64,000 nucleotides of DNA from Tubiluchus corallicola (GCA_030141605.1 JAQGDQ010000187.1:196501-260500), one strand, 5' to 3'; counted from the stretch's first letter, positions 24,896 to 38,253 are shown. Notes: a model not told the origin generated them from the sequence alone. Made by a program: numbers and translations.

Positions 24896-27800
24896 GATAA
24901 ATCTCTAACCAAAGTAATAAGACATTGTCTGATGTTTGACAATTGGATCCTCAGCATAAGGAACGTATATTCACTATTTCGTTGCCAATGACCAATAATT
25001 GAGTTCAGACGGTTTCGTACTTCCGCTTCATTTAGAATGTAAATCAACATGGCGTTCGCTTGCTTGTCTTGGTTGAGCTTTTCGTCAGTATTTATAGCAG
25101 CCAAGTCATGGCTGACTACGACATCCATAAATTCTTGGCGAAGCGTAATTTTACTGCCTCGATTTGAGAAGTTGCTGCTTTACGATATGCATGGGAATTG
25201 TTATCCAGTCGGCTTAGTATACACTTGGTGGTAGATGGACTGGAGCTTATTCCATTACCGACTTTCAGACAAGTCATTAACGCGGATACATTTAGAATTG
25301 GATTCAGAAGAGGATTTTAGTGTCCATATTTGATAATCGCCTATAAACAATATGGCCTGAGGCAACACGAATTCTGCATATGATTCATGAATCTATGGTG
25401 TGAGATGATCGAATCACGATTCCCTGTAAGGAGCAGCTTCTAGCTAATTTAAATCCAGCTCTGACTTCAAGTTTAATAACGTCTTTTGTATCTTTAAGTC
25501 CTGTAGATCGGTTTTTGTTTTTGGCTTGTAATTTTGCTGTCAGCACCAGTTACCATATTTTGTGTTTTGTCCCGCTGGGTGCTGTTCTAAATGAAGAGCT
25601 ATGTAATTTAGCATTACATTTTCTTGTTTCGTCCTTTGGGCGTCCTTTGAGAGCTCTTTGAGTTTCCAGCTTTTTAGGTTAGGTTATTTTTGAACAGTTT
25701 GGCTCTGAAAATTATCATATCACCCTGTGTTCGCTCTTCTTTCGTGCACTGTGCCTAGAAAAACTAGTTTTTAATTTAATGGCAAGGTGGAAACTGAAAT
25801 GAAAACTGAAAGTAAATGTGAAGCCTAGACAGGCTGTAAGGATTAGCTGTCTCTCAGGGTTAGGCCTATGTACTATCGTGCGCCTTGACTCGTAACTTTG
25901 TAGCACTAGCAGTAGCAGTCGCCGTTGCAATAGAACTTTCAGACAAGTCATTAACTGTCATTAACATACTAGTGAAATACTAGTTACCGTTGACAAAAGC
26001 ATATTCTCAATAGCAAGTATCTATTTTAGAAGTTAATTTGTAAGTGAAGCACGTGCGTAGCTGTTGGTTGGCTAGATTTTCAGTTTTTGCAGGTTTTCGT
26101 AGACTGATTACTGAGAGAATAATAGCGCTTCTCGTCTTACTTATTTCTGACAGGGTGCTTAGGAAACGAAATTGTTGTCCGTATCGTTAACTAAAGACAC
26201 AACTGACTTCCTCTGTGTTCTTTGGCTTTTGCGGAAATTAAGAAGTTATTTTATGTTCTGCTCTGTAGTAGCCTTCAATTTGTGTAATTTGCTGAAACTC
26301 TGTAGTCATTAGCTGAACGCCCATTTTAGCCTGATATTTGACATGACATGCAATTTGTCAGTGTTCTTATGAAAAAATCCTGATTAAGTATATTGTTTCT
26401 AAGTAAAATTTATAAATGACAGAACCTTTGTTCTTCATTGGTCTTATGCGGAGATGTCACCAAGCCATCCCCAGTTTTTGAAGCCATGTCAGTTTAAATG
26501 GTGATTTTGCGTTATTCTCTAGTAACTAAGGTAAGTTGGATTAGTCGGACATGACAAACAGCTAAATACAAAGGAAAGTTGAAGGTAAACAACCAGTTTT
26601 AGGAATTCTTTTTAATAAATTGTGTGAATGTTATTGCTGTTGAACTGAATACAATGATAATAATTAAGCAGGTAATTAATTAGAGGTAAGACATTTAATT
26701 GATTTTCAATTTAAATTCAAGCTCGCAGGATTTTTTGCTTGTGTATGCGTCTATAAAAGCATCAATCGTCTCAAAGCACAAAGGACTCCAATCTCAAGTT
26801 GAGAATCAAGCGACCGCTGCAATTCAAGTGCCGTTCGAGATTCTGCCATTTTGCGCTCGCCGTAATTTAATTTTTGGCCAATGTGTCGCAACGACTTTGG
26901 TATATGAACACTGAAAGTTTAAAAACACAGCATATGGGGCAATTGGTTTTTAGCATTTGTAGGACGTAGATAATTAAAACAAACAAACAATTAGCTGTAA
27001 AAATCGCAGTAAAATCAAAATTTTATCAACTTTGCACAAGACCTTCTTGGGATTTTAAACCCCAGGCCGCTGACACGCATTTTTCGTTGTACAGTAGTTT
27101 CTCTCTTAACTCTAATTAAATTCACATGAATGTAGGTCTTAATAAGTTGAAGATCGCCTCTTAATCTCTACAAGTAATAAGCCTATGGATCAATTTATAA
27201 GTATTAGTTAAGTACTGTTATAATTACCGATAGTTTTTTGTCGATATTATAACGCTTTTATCAGTAGCAGCATATGAGCAATGATCTTAGCTGCTTAGCA
27301 GGTAGGTGCTGAATCATATACTTCAAAATGTTGTTGAACCGAATTCCGAAACCAACTTTACCGCAATAAAAATTTCGTTTTACTTCTAACATAAACAGTT
27401 CATCATGAAAATTGGCAGCTAACATAGACTCTTGGAGCTGCTGCATCATTGAGCAACAGGATGAAATGCGAGCAGCAACTGTTCACTAGGCGAAAAAAGT
27501 ATTAAAAAAGCGGTTACCATGAAAAGTGGAGTGCACTTTCTGGAATTATTGAAGCAGCTGTTGTTGGTTTAACATTTACTTGGCTTAAATTTTAGTTGCT
27601 TCAGCAATGTACTAATGTGCAGTACATTAATTAAGCAATTTTTATTTTTATTTTGAGTATTTAACTGTTTTAATGCAATAGTCATGTCATAATCGGGCGC
27701 TGCTTAAATGAAAATTAGTTCAAGAAATGATTATGACATAGGATTACAAATTCCATTTGAAATCTATTTCTAAGTTAGTATCAACGACTAAGCTGTATCG

Positions 27801-30800
27801 TCAACACACTTACTAATTGCTGTGATTTCTTAAGTCTGATCTTCTAGGCAAACAACGTTAGAGCAGAAATTAGAGTGACCACAATTTTGTAGATCAGACC
27901 TTCAGTTTGACTTTGCATCCGATATTATATTTTGTTTGGAGTTGTTCACTTTTTGCCGGACATTTAAATTCACAAGGAAAGGTCAGCAATTGAATTAGAA
28001 AAGGTTATTAAATGTCTGCTTCTTTATCATTGTCAGTCGAGGACATGTAGTTGTTGAATGGCAGAAGAGTGTACCTCATTTAGCAAGTTTCAGCACTGCA
28101 CTGTGTTAAAGTAAAATGTGAATTATGTAAAGCCTTACTGTGAACAACGTGATGGCAAACTGACGTCCCCTTGTATAGATTGTAAATGCTTTACAATAAC
28201 TAGGAGTAGTTTTGAAACAGTTTCTATCATCTATTTGTAAAACTAGCAAGATGTGTGCATACCTATTTTGTACCTAGTTTTGGGACTACAATCATCGTTG
28301 CTGCAAGCTGTCAGTTAGGCAAAGCAAGAATTGTCTGAAGCACTCAGAAGAACGTATAGAAAGTACAAATTTTGCTTAACAGTAATTTCTCATATAAACA
28401 TCTACTCTTTAGGCAATATATAGACAATTAGACATTATAGGAACTACTCTGATATTTCCTTTTTAAATATTATGAAAATAAATGTTGGTGAAAGAATCTG
28501 CACTGTGTATGCAGTTGGTCAAAGAAAATTGCTCTTTATGCTGTAACAGAGGCTTGCTTCAGTCTATAACCCTGTATAATTATAGCAGTTTAAAGAACCG
28601 TGACACAGTGCCGGTGACGTTATTTGGGTTGTTGGCATAGTTGGTGTTGTTGTTGTCGTTGTCGTTGTTACACTGTTTGAAAGCTATCACTGACCACAGT
28701 ATTCATCACAGGAAGCTGAAATTTTAGAAGAAGATTCTACGGACTGTTGCGCAACGATTTTTCGCGCACAGTTTTTATTTTCTGTAACATTTTATGCTTT
28801 CTGGCGATTATAAACGATTTTTAAAAGCGTTAATACAATTTCCAACGTTTTACGAATTTATGACCTGCAGAATAATGGATTCTTCGAAGAAAATTTTTAC
28901 GAAAACTGAAATGCTGAATGTTAAAAGCGACTGAGACAGTCACGTAAATAACAATTTGCAAATTAGGCTACTGTGCATATCGCGACGGAAAAGAGATTGC
29001 TTAAAGGCGAAAGCAAAATTTAAGTCGTGAAACCGAAATGGAAATAATTTAGCTAAGTTGAATCTCGAAAGTTAGAATGAACTGACGCTTATTACGGCAA
29101 TTTGTACATCACCATGGTTATATATCATGGCTTTGATGGATTTGGGGATATTTCATCAGCCTATACATATCATCTTTGTTAGCTTAAATGATTAAGCTGT
29201 ATACACTTACAACTGTTGCGAGATACATTTCAGCGTATAAATTACAAGCTTGTGCATTGTGTGCAGTTCTGTTAATAGGCTATGTTTTCACAGAGTAATA
29301 TAGATGCCTGGCTTCCGCAGCATTCAGCTATTTATTAATGAGTGTTTAAGAATTGGAAGTTAGAAATACCTGGATTTCCTCGTAATATTGTTCTATTTCT
29401 ATTCTACGCATGTAGTTATACCAGAAAAATGTCGTGTTTTTCCAGGAAAAATGCAATCGAGTTTTCATAAATTTATTTATTGTGGAAACGGCTTAATGAT
29501 GCAGTAATATTGTTGCGCAGAATAGCATTTGGCACTCGTAACATTGTAAATAACTTAACTGAAAACGTCTAATTTTCTTTGCTCAGAAGTTCGCTGTAGT
29601 CAAGCAGACAAACTTTCTTATATATACGTTTTATCTTGATAATTGTAACATAGAGAGTGGATTAGGGAGTAAATCCGCAGGACCCCAAGTTAAATAATCT
29701 CACCAAGTTCGGTGACATTGCTGTTGGCCACTGCTAGCTTTTATTGTGACCCTTTGATTGCTGACCTTTGACCTTTCTTCATATTCGTGTCAAGGGCAGA
29801 GAGTTAGAAAGCTAAATAGCCCCAATAGAGCTTCGTGTGAATCCTATGTACTTTATCTACGCGTATTGTTGATTAGTCGAAACGGCTTCCACAGTCACAG
29901 ACTTCGATTTTAAAGCGGAACTTTGAACTGTATGTGCAAATAACGTTGCCCGTGTGTGTATAACTGCACTAAATAACACACTCTATTTAATTCAGAAAAG
30001 GTCATTCGAGCTAGTTGAATGTTATTGTGTAATGCTTTACTTCGCAACCAAACACGTTCTCTGCTGACCCGTGTAGCTTAATACAGCTGGCTCTGGTAGT
30101 TAATTATATCAGCTCGTGCGTAGGAAAGGTATTTTGTCATCTGCTAAAAGCATTTCTACGTTAACTTCTGAAAGTAACGAATGAAGGGGAAAACAAACAA
30201 AAACGTCTATGTTGTTACGCAATCGATTAATCTGAAGGCTTCCCATCAAAAGGTTGTGTTTTGGGTTGTATTGTTATACAAGTCATAATACAACCTCCAC
30301 GCCTGAAGGTTAATATGGTGTCTGAAGAGTGTAAATAAATAGGCCTACATTTAATATTCAGTAAACGGTTTAGTAGGTAAGTCCTGATCGTTAAGACTGC
30401 ATGAAAATTCTCGTCCGCCCTGTTATACACCAACCTGTCCGTGTTGCAAATCTAAAACGGCGTCTAATGCAATTCGCACGTCTAAATAATTTAACCTTTT
30501 TCAAGTAGGATCTGATAAGGCTAAACAACATTTGGATATGAATTTTGAGTCTTTTAACTGCATAGGTACTTCCACGAATTTACTGCTTAAGCAGTTTTTG
30601 TTCTTAAAATATTGTATACCAGTACAATCAGCTGCTACACGAGTGAGCTTAAATTTCGCAAAGATTATTTGTAAAACATTTCCTTGCTGCCACTTCCACT
30701 TCCTAGCTCCTGCTAGACTAGAGATTAGTCAATAGAAAAGCCTGATAGTGACGGAGCGTATCTTTCTTGCTCATTTTGGGTAATGATCTCTGAGTGATAT

Positions 30801-33800
30801 TCCTTCTTGACATCGACGGGGTCTTTGAAAATAAGCTTACGTTTCCCTAAAACATTGTGCCATTTAAATTTTTGCTGTTCTATGCATGTTTCGAATAATG
30901 ATCTTCTAGTGACCTTTCACATAACCCAATCATTGTGATATGTTTTGTCTGTTGTATTTCACATGTGTATGGCTATAGTCATGTTCTTACATCTTTTTGC
31001 AGATAGTAATGACCGGTTTGATCCAAGATCACAAGTTTAACATGAAATTAAATATTCCAAACTCTCCATCACATTACCGCTCAAAAATGGTTTTAACTTT
31101 ATCTGCATAAACCTTTAAAATGGCCTTGGTCTAAACAAGGTGTCATGGTTTGCAACTGATATGCGTGATTTTTCGCAGAATTAAATTTCGTGTAAGTTGA
31201 ACAGTTCTGGAGTTATTTCAACTTTGGTTTATCACAACAATAAGAACATAAAGTACTGCAGTGTGGAAAACGTATTAGTACTACATCGATGTAGTTACTG
31301 TTAATGATTAAGGAGCTTGATAAATCATAATACAGTATTCGTCTTCATTTGTTATCTGCCGCACAGCTAAAGTTTTTTAGCATTTGCAATCACAGGCTTA
31401 GCGGCACACGTAGAGAATGTTTTCCCACACTGCAAGGTGCCATAAATTGCGACATTTTTCCGCTATTCAATGACAGATCGCGTCTAATTTTCTTCATTAT
31501 TTACGCCAGATCTTGCACATTTACATCAGATTTCTCGTGTACGCCTCATTGAAGCAGAGACGGATGTATGCCTAGCTTTTGGACTTCCACGCGCAGCAAC
31601 TTGTCACGCTTCATTTAGCGCACGGCTTCTCCTTGGGTTGCCCGACACAAAAAACGATTTTGAATCAGGTTAAAAACCTTGTCACAAGGTTCCCGTGTAA
31701 ATAAAACAATTAGACTGCCCATTTCTGAGAATTCGCAGGAGGTAGGCTATATCCAGGCACCCGGCTTGATTAGCTGGAAATGCTTCAGTGGAATTTTATT
31801 GAAACGTAATGGCTTCTAACGAAGTAATTTTATGTGATTTTACCTGTCGTATAATTTTGACCGTAATTACTGCTTGACATTTCCATTTAGGGTTCATTCA
31901 TAGAACATGAATATAATACTCTTCTTCCTCTTGATTGCGATGTACCATGTCATCTTCTGTCACTAGGAAATTAGTTCTGTGAATAACTATTCTATTTCAC
32001 TGGAAATATATTTTGCTGTTGTTCCTTACTCTTAGTGATTATTGCCTGTGATCGGAACGATTTGCATATGGCCATATTTCATTTATAATGGCCAACATTT
32101 TTTGTTATCGAAATATTTTCACAATTGTTACCGTTTCTGGTGACTCCAGTGCGAAAGCGCTCCGACTAAGTATTTTTTACCAATAAGTCTAATTTTCAGG
32201 GTTATCAGTGTTTTATTCTTCGGAAGAAACGCTTTCTAGGATATTTTGAGAATTAAATTATTGTTATTTCGGTTCATCACCATCTTCGAGTAATTTACTA
32301 GATTTTCGTGTTTGGGCTTTTAACATTTTGTCTTTTCAGTGCTGCCGCTGCGCCATCTGTTCGCAGATTATAAAAGCTATTCGCAACACAAAACGAAGTA
32401 TACGCATGCGTGTTATTAAATCGTATGCTAGTACCGTATGTATTAATGTATTCATTTTATGAATTTTGTTTTATTCGTTAACATATGCATCCAGCCGCTT
32501 TCTATTCTGAGAATTCGTGACTTTATCTTGATTGTGAAACACGTTTGTTTGAACACTAACAAAAGACCCAATATTCTTAAGTTTAAACTCAAATTAACGT
32601 TATCGTATCAGCAGAACCATTTCGACTCCATTTAGGACTGAATCTATTGTAACTGCAGTCAAGGTTTGATGACATTGCTTGGTTGCGTTTAATAATTATT
32701 TTATGGCATAGGACACAATGTCGTAGATGGGTGATTATTTACTTAAAGATTTACTTAAGAATTTGTGGTTATTGTTTTAATTTAGTGCATTTTTCTTTTT
32801 CATGCTACCTCTTCGATTGGAACTATGTCCCATTGGCTTTTCGGCGTACCTGTAGGTAAGTCTCTATTTGCTTTTAATAATGTTGAACTGTAACTGCTTA
32901 AGTAACACTAAGTGAATTTTAGCACTTTTACGATAAATGATAATTCTTGTGCGAAATAGTGACCATTTTGATGTGTATATTATGTGGACGCTGTATACAT
33001 TTTGTCACAAACAAATTACAATTGATATTATAACTTATGCTGGGCGCGTCAGTCGAGAAGATAATAGTTTTTTGTCAATCAGTTGGGGAACGATTTATAA
33101 TTTTACTTTGGAAAGAACTGTAAAAACGTAGTGTGGGTAACGAGAAGACACGAACTTTAACTTATAATAGTTTGTTTCGTGAGTAGTGAAGCAAGCTTTT
33201 GTTATAAAATGTAGGAGCAAGTTAGATGCACCTCCCGCGTTTCGATGGCGCCACAGTGCAACATTTAGACATGGCAAAATCGACATATAATTACAAGTGT
33301 TTTTGCACAGTAATAACAGAATCTTTTTCATAGAAAATTTATTTCAGCATAAATAAAATTACAAGATTAAATAAAGCACTTGCAGAAAAACACCGTATAA
33401 GTGGTGTTACATTTTGTACGCTTCAGACTGCAGAACTGACTGGAGCCCGAAACAAATCCAATGTGTAATACATTGTAGAGACTGAATTATGCTGCAAAAA
33501 CGAATCTCTCTCGACGCATTTGCGCATTTTTACTTAACTTTTCTTTTTACATAAGAATGTAAATTGTTTAATGCCCGAAATGTGCATAGTGCATCGTTCT
33601 TGCTTCATATGTTAAATGTTTATTTCACAAGGGAAAGTTGTGACAAGTGTATATACCAGTTGTACCATTAATATATATATCACAATGCTATAATCACAAC
33701 AAAGTGGTTAGTGACTTGGGGGAATTGTTAGAGGATGAATGATCGCCGGTATAATAACGGTAGTGACGAGGAGACACTAAACGGGCTGAATCCTATGCAT

Positions 33801-34712
33801 TCACGTTGTTGTTGTAGATTACAAATAGGAAGAGTCTTTAAGTGTGAGTAAGCCGCTTGCTAACCTCGAGTTTTTGCTTTTTCAATTGATGAACATAGAC
33901 AGAGCGGATAGGCTTATTACACTCTCTTATATAGTTCAAGGTGTCTCTGGAATGACTGGCTCTATCATTAGACATTAACACCGATGTAAACCAAGAAAGT
34001 CGGCATAGCTTCATCAAGCTTAGCATGCTTCACTGAGCCACAAGTGAAATCCGAATAAGCATGACCTTATTTTGGAATGGCAAGGTTTTTGGACTAATAT
34101 ATGCGGGTATCCCTGAAGTGATTGCATTGGAGCGCTGCACCACTGGCTTCAGTCAGAGTTTCAATGTGACATATGAAGCTGGCGCCATCTTCCTAGCGCC
34201 AGTACATAATGCTTGGGTTTCTTTCACTATTCTTATATTATATTATTTTGCTGTAAATGAGTCTAACGAAAAAAATTCAAAATTATAGACAAAACACGGA
34301 GTATCAACTGAGTCGCTGTACTAGAACACGGTTCATATAAAATTTTAACTAAAGTTTATCGTTGCTTGAGAATTCCCTGTATCTGATGCTCAGTTGCTGT
34401 TATAAGTTTACTTTTATTTCACAAGGGATATACTATTCGAAATTTATACTTTTACCATGAATGAATAGTGTGCCATATAAAATCACTCTTCAAGATGTCT
34501 TTAGTTCCCGCCAGAACAGCCGCGTATACGCTTCTAAAACCTTTTTCCCTTTCGCATTTGTTTATAGGAAGTTGTTAAGTTGTTAATAGAAATTGTAGCA
34601 CCATCTTTGGTTTTGTTAATTGATGATGATCCAATCTCGAGCTTCACTGTTCTGCATAGAATATGCAATTTGTTGTTATTTTTTTATATTTGACAGCTAT
34701 GACAGAGAAAGT
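24896..34712. other. Long stretch without supported genes (probable intron)
   Basis: Nearly 10 kb with only short ORFs, no recognised protein domain and no LINE or hAT motif. Local features are a short GTT-rich patch near 28640-28672 and a nuclear-receptor-like motif at 29762-29774. It could hold cis-regulatory DNA of the gene started at 15356. Confidence 0.45.
29762..29774 (-). promoter_or_regulatory. Perfect DR1 nuclear-receptor motif
   Basis: TGACCTTTGACCT is the exact complement of AGGTCAAAGGTCA, the DR1 consensus bound by HNF4, RXR and COUP-TF type receptors. A related half (TGACCCTTTGAT) lies just upstream at about 29747-29758. A 13-base match can occur by chance, so function is inference. 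Confidence 0.35.
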
Positions 34713-34981
34713 CGTACAGTACAATAACAGATAAAGGCACTGATGTTTAATACATATAATAAAAGTTACTAAAGAAATTCGCCATTTATTTCATTTTAAT
34801 TACAAAACTAAAATAATGGACATATAGAATTGCTTAATATGGAATATAATGTTGCGGAAGAAATTGAAAAGCCGCACGAATATAAACCCCTTAAATTTTA
34901 ATATTACAAACAATAAAATAAACCCAAAAAATGATTTTTTGGGACCCGCGTGCGGTATACTGGACAGGCACCTTCAGTGTT
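34713..34981 (+). repeat. Dispersed repeat A, copy 1
   Basis: From GTACAGTACAATAACAGATA to about TATACTGGACAGGCACC the sequence aligns over its whole length to 44225-44479, same orientation, with point differences and small indels. No coding capacity is seen. It includes an AAACAATAAAATAAAC block resembling a retroelement 3' region. Family unknown. Confidence 0.8.
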
Positions 34982-35847
34982 AAGCAGAAAATTTTGCCAA
35001 AAATGCAGCTCTTGTTCTTGTAATCCAACTAGTTGGATTCGAAAGCTGTCATCAGAGGTTTGTACAGCAATGGTTTATTACAGTCACAGCTGCTGATGCG
35101 TCTCAGTGATAATTTCAAAACATTTCGAAGCCAGCTGGCCCTTTTGTCGCTTGTACCTTGTTGGTATGAGAAATGATGGCGCTATCTGATTCTAGCTGTA
35201 TAAAACAGTCCCTCGAATTAAAATAAACGTAAGCTACTCCTGCGAGTTTCACTCGTCCAAGTTAGAGGCTTTGCCAAGCATTACGGCAGCAATATAAGCG
35301 GTAATAATTATAATTATAATGTAAACATCAATTGCAAAATACAAAAATATAATGTACAAAAATAATGTACAATTCAAGGCGCAATATGTAAACGTGTATT
35401 GTCTGTAAACATTTATTTACATATAAATGTAAATGTATATATATAGGTCTGCGTGTACTGTACAATGATTGTTTGAAGTTTTCATTTATTTTAATGTAAA
35501 TATGAAGTTATTACGCAAAGTAAAATAGTGAAATCAACCATCAAACGTTATAAGAATCACTGTGACGAGTAATCCAATAACGACCTTTTGATCGGAAGAG
35601 AAATTCTTTCATTTTCAGTGAAACACTGAAAACCAGGATTCACGCACTATAAAATTTAATGACTCGTATATGTTACAAAACGCAGACATGCCACGTGAAG
35701 GTCGGATTTAGATTCTTCAGGAAAAGCACTGATCAACTTCTAGATTCTGCATGTTTTGCATTTTTGTTCCTGGTAGTTAATTTTAATTTTTACATTTTCA
35801 CGCCAACGGGTTTTTGTTTAATTGAAACTTCAGAACCTATTAAACCA
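34982..35847. other. No gene seen
   Basis: AT-rich spacer with (TA)n-like patches near 35430-35445. The first part of the 117-codon ORF 35659-36012 lies here; its end runs into the palindromic repeat. Confidence 0.5.
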
Positions 35848-36012
35848 ACAACCCAGAGAGTCTTGGTCAAACGAACGCGGTACCAACATGTGATTGTGCC
35901 ACCATTTACGGACGTACTTAAGATGTACAGAACTGGACGTCTGCTGGGCACCCCATTTGCATGTTTACCTGGTACGCCCCCGAAAGTAGTCCAAAAAGAT
36001 GGGTTGAATTAA
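35659..36012 (+). pseudogene. 117-codon ORF running into the left palindrome arm
   Basis: The second half of the frame (from about codon 65) lies in the left inverted-repeat arm and has a diverged counterpart on the minus strand of the right arm, where a stop breaks it just after the shared QRVLVKR. The first half is hydrophobic and AT-rich (FAFLFLVVNFNFYIF) and probably fortuitous. Most likely a remnant of a repeat-encoded protein. No domain is recognised. Confidence 0.3.
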
Positions 36013-36420
36013 ATATTTGGGTGCCACTTAAAATGTCCTCCCTGTTGTGCACACAACCCTCATATAAAAGGCGTGTAGACGACGGCCACGTCAGCCACCT
36101 CGTAAGACTCCCAGATACCCTTTAAAGTTCAAATGTTCTAGATGTATCAAAGATTAGAGGTAGCAGTTAAAACAATTTTAGCTAGAACTTAATGGAGCTT
36201 AAATAGGACCGTGCCAGACGAGAAACCCTCTGTTTAAACTCTGCCAGATATCCTTTTATATGATATTTATTGACCATGATTTACAAGCCATACAATTACA
36301 ATTACAAGTTACAAAACATTACCTAAAGAATGCAGTACATTACAGTGAAGAAAAAACTACACAGACAAAACCCTGCACAAGAGGTATAATCGTAAACACA
36401 ACACACAATAAAACACAGTA

Positions 36421-36427
36421 ATGATGA

Positions 36428-36463
<36 letters not shown>

Positions 36464-36517
36464 TGGTGGTGGTGGTGGTGGTGGTGGTGGTGATGGTGAT
36501 GGTGATGATGATGATGG
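36421..36517 (+). repeat. Compound microsatellite (GAC)n(GGT)n(GAT)n
   Basis: About 13 ACG/GAC units are followed directly by about 10 GGT units and then GAT/GGT units, sitting in the spacer of the palindrome. The poly-Ser/Pro and poly-His/Arg ORFs on the minus strand are artefacts. Confidence 0.9.
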
Positions 36518-36646
36518 TAAACGGTATTTACAGTGGTTAAATATTTCAATTATATTTATATGTCCCGTCTGACTCTCCAGGGGGTTTAGCCCGGACCAAA
36601 CATTGAAAACAGCAGAAAAGCTAAGCAACAAACTGGTAGTAATATC

Positions 36647-36756
36647 TCATACCTGATGCCAGACCTGCAGCCCTCTGCTTAGTACCTGCCAAACGACTTT
36701 TATTGTGGTTTAGCCCAGGCGCATCGGAGCATTACTAGTGCCAGACTTGTAAATGT
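36647..36756 (+). repeat. Dispersed repeat B, copy 1
   Basis: From ACCTGATGCCAGAC to TACTAGTGCCAGACTTG the sequence matches 44511-44635 closely. Copy 2 has about 20 extra bases near TTATTATGGACCG. It contains TGCCAGAC-type words that also recur in both palindrome arms. Confidence 0.8.
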
Positions 36757-37364
36757 CTAATGTAGTCCATTGGCCATTCTTAACCATTGGACATTTTCGG
36801 CGTTCATTCTATATTTTGTCTGGTGTAAACCACCTAGAGGATCAAACGGGGCATATTAAAGGGTGTCTGGCAAAGTTTAAACAGCGGGTCGTTTGTCTGG
36901 CATGGCCCATTTAATACTACGTAGGAAATGTCCAGCTAAAATTGTTTTCAACTAGTTCCTCCAATGTTTGATTCGGCCAAAAAATTTAGACCCTTAGAAA
37001 GTATCTCGGGGTCTTACACGATGGCTGACATGTCTGTCGACCACACTGCTATTGATCTGAAGGAACCCCAATATTTAATCCAATTTCTTTTTCGGACCAT
37101 TTTAGGGGGATACTCGGCTGACATCCAGTTAAGTTCTTCCATAAATGATGAGGCGGTCAGATATTGGTACTATACTCGCTTGACCAACACTCTCTGGGCT
37201 GCCGGACTGTGCTGCGCCCAATAGCGATGGCATTTCGAAATGTCATTTGGATAATTTAACTTTTCATTGCAAAAAACAACTAAATTTGTGTAGTCGACAT
37301 GTAAATGACTGTGTAGATGCTTGTACGACTATAATGCTTGTATGACTGTAGTAAAAACTTTGCT

Positions 37365-38160
37365 TGGTGTCAGAACTACGACAGCAATGACCTCTATGTA
37401 TGGTAGAAATCAGCCTTCCCGCTGTCAACGGATTTATTAGGAATGTACTGTACCGGTATTTTAGCCGTATTCTTTCAGATCGAGCAGGTGCGGTTCATGA
37501 CCCCTGCACGTTTGCGTATAATCTGTGTATAGCTTCAGGTACACCACGTGCTAGATATCTGAGAACGTTGTTAGCATCGGAAGGAGATATTCTGCAAAGC
37601 GATTTAAACAACCTAAAACACCGAGTTCAACCATTAGAGAAGTCAAGATTTATCCAGATTTATCGGTGTCGGATGTATATAATTCTAACATACCCGTATT
37701 CCAGAAGGTGAAGTTTTCTAGGTTCCGCTTATCTGCCGATAAGCTTGCTATAGAAACTGGCCGCTGGACTCATTTGTCGAGGGAACAACGCTTGTGTTCG
37801 TGTGGGCTGGTACAGACAGAGCGCCATATCATATGTGAATGCACGCAATACTCATAATTTGAGAATGTGCTATAATAATGTAGATTTCTTAAATTTACGA
37901 TCATTTTTCAAATTTGCATGATATGATAAATATGTATGATAATAGTGTGTGAGCTATATTATAATACATATCATATTATAGTATTATATTTAATATTGTG
38001 CTGTAAAAAATTTTAAAACTGAAAGTAACATCCAGTTGTAATGGTACATAAGTGAAATTTAGTGGCAAATATTTTGTACACGTCGAACGTTAGTTTTATG
38101 GACTAATTCTGCTGTGACCAATGACCATCTCCTCGATTGTATGTTTATATCAGTCAATAA
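37365..38160 (+). mobile_element. 5'-truncated LINE, C-terminal end
   Basis: A degenerate C-terminal coding region starts near 37365 (GVRTTTA, MYGRNQ). ACCIASGTP-like sequence (NLCIASGTPRARYLR) follows at 37520-37565. The signature FRLSADKLAIETGRW...REQRLCSCGLVQTERHIICEC lies at 37720-37847. That cysteine-containing ending after an ETGRW motif is common to many invertebrate LINE proteins. One frameshift separates the two ORFs near 37665. A 3' UTR runs to TCAATAAATTTATC at about 38152-38165, followed by a tetranucleotide tail. Confidence 0.85.
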
Positions 38161-38162
38161 AT

Positions 38163-38207
38163 TTATCTATCTGTCTGTCTGTCTGTCTCTCTGCCTGCCT
38201 GCCTGCC

Positions 38208-38252
<45 letters not shown>
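38163..38252 (+). repeat. (TCTG/CCTG)n tetranucleotide tail of the LINE
   Basis: About 90 bases of TCTA, TCTG and CCTG units follow directly on the AATAAA-containing LINE 3' end. Position and phase suggest the array grew from the element's own short 3' repeat. Confidence 0.8.

Positions 38253-38253
<1 letters not shown>

Larger units (their letters stand above)
35848..37201. repeat. Large imperfect palindromic repeat complex (foldback-like)
   Basis: The left arm (about 35848-36265) aligns to the reverse complement of the right arm (about 36846-37201) over most of both arms. Landmarks: CAACCCAGAGAG (35848) versus CTCTCTGGGCTG (37190-37201); GTCAGCCAC near 36090 versus GGCTGAC near 37023; AACAATTTTAGCT near 36170 versus AGCTAAAATTGTTTT near 36933; CTGTTTAAACT.TGCCAGA in both. 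Identity looks moderate, with indels, so it is old. Left-arm + and right-arm - translations share QRVLVKR followed by a Y-Q pair, so the arms may derive from one coding sequence. A further fragment related to the right arm lies in the middle (minus strand, about 36545-36610). Family unrecognised. Confidence 0.65.

Noticed and set aside
36323-36631. Poly-Ser/Pro and poly-His/Arg ORFs on the minus strand
   Set aside because: Produced by the (GAC)n(GGT)n array, although their N-terminal part overlaps the repeat complex.
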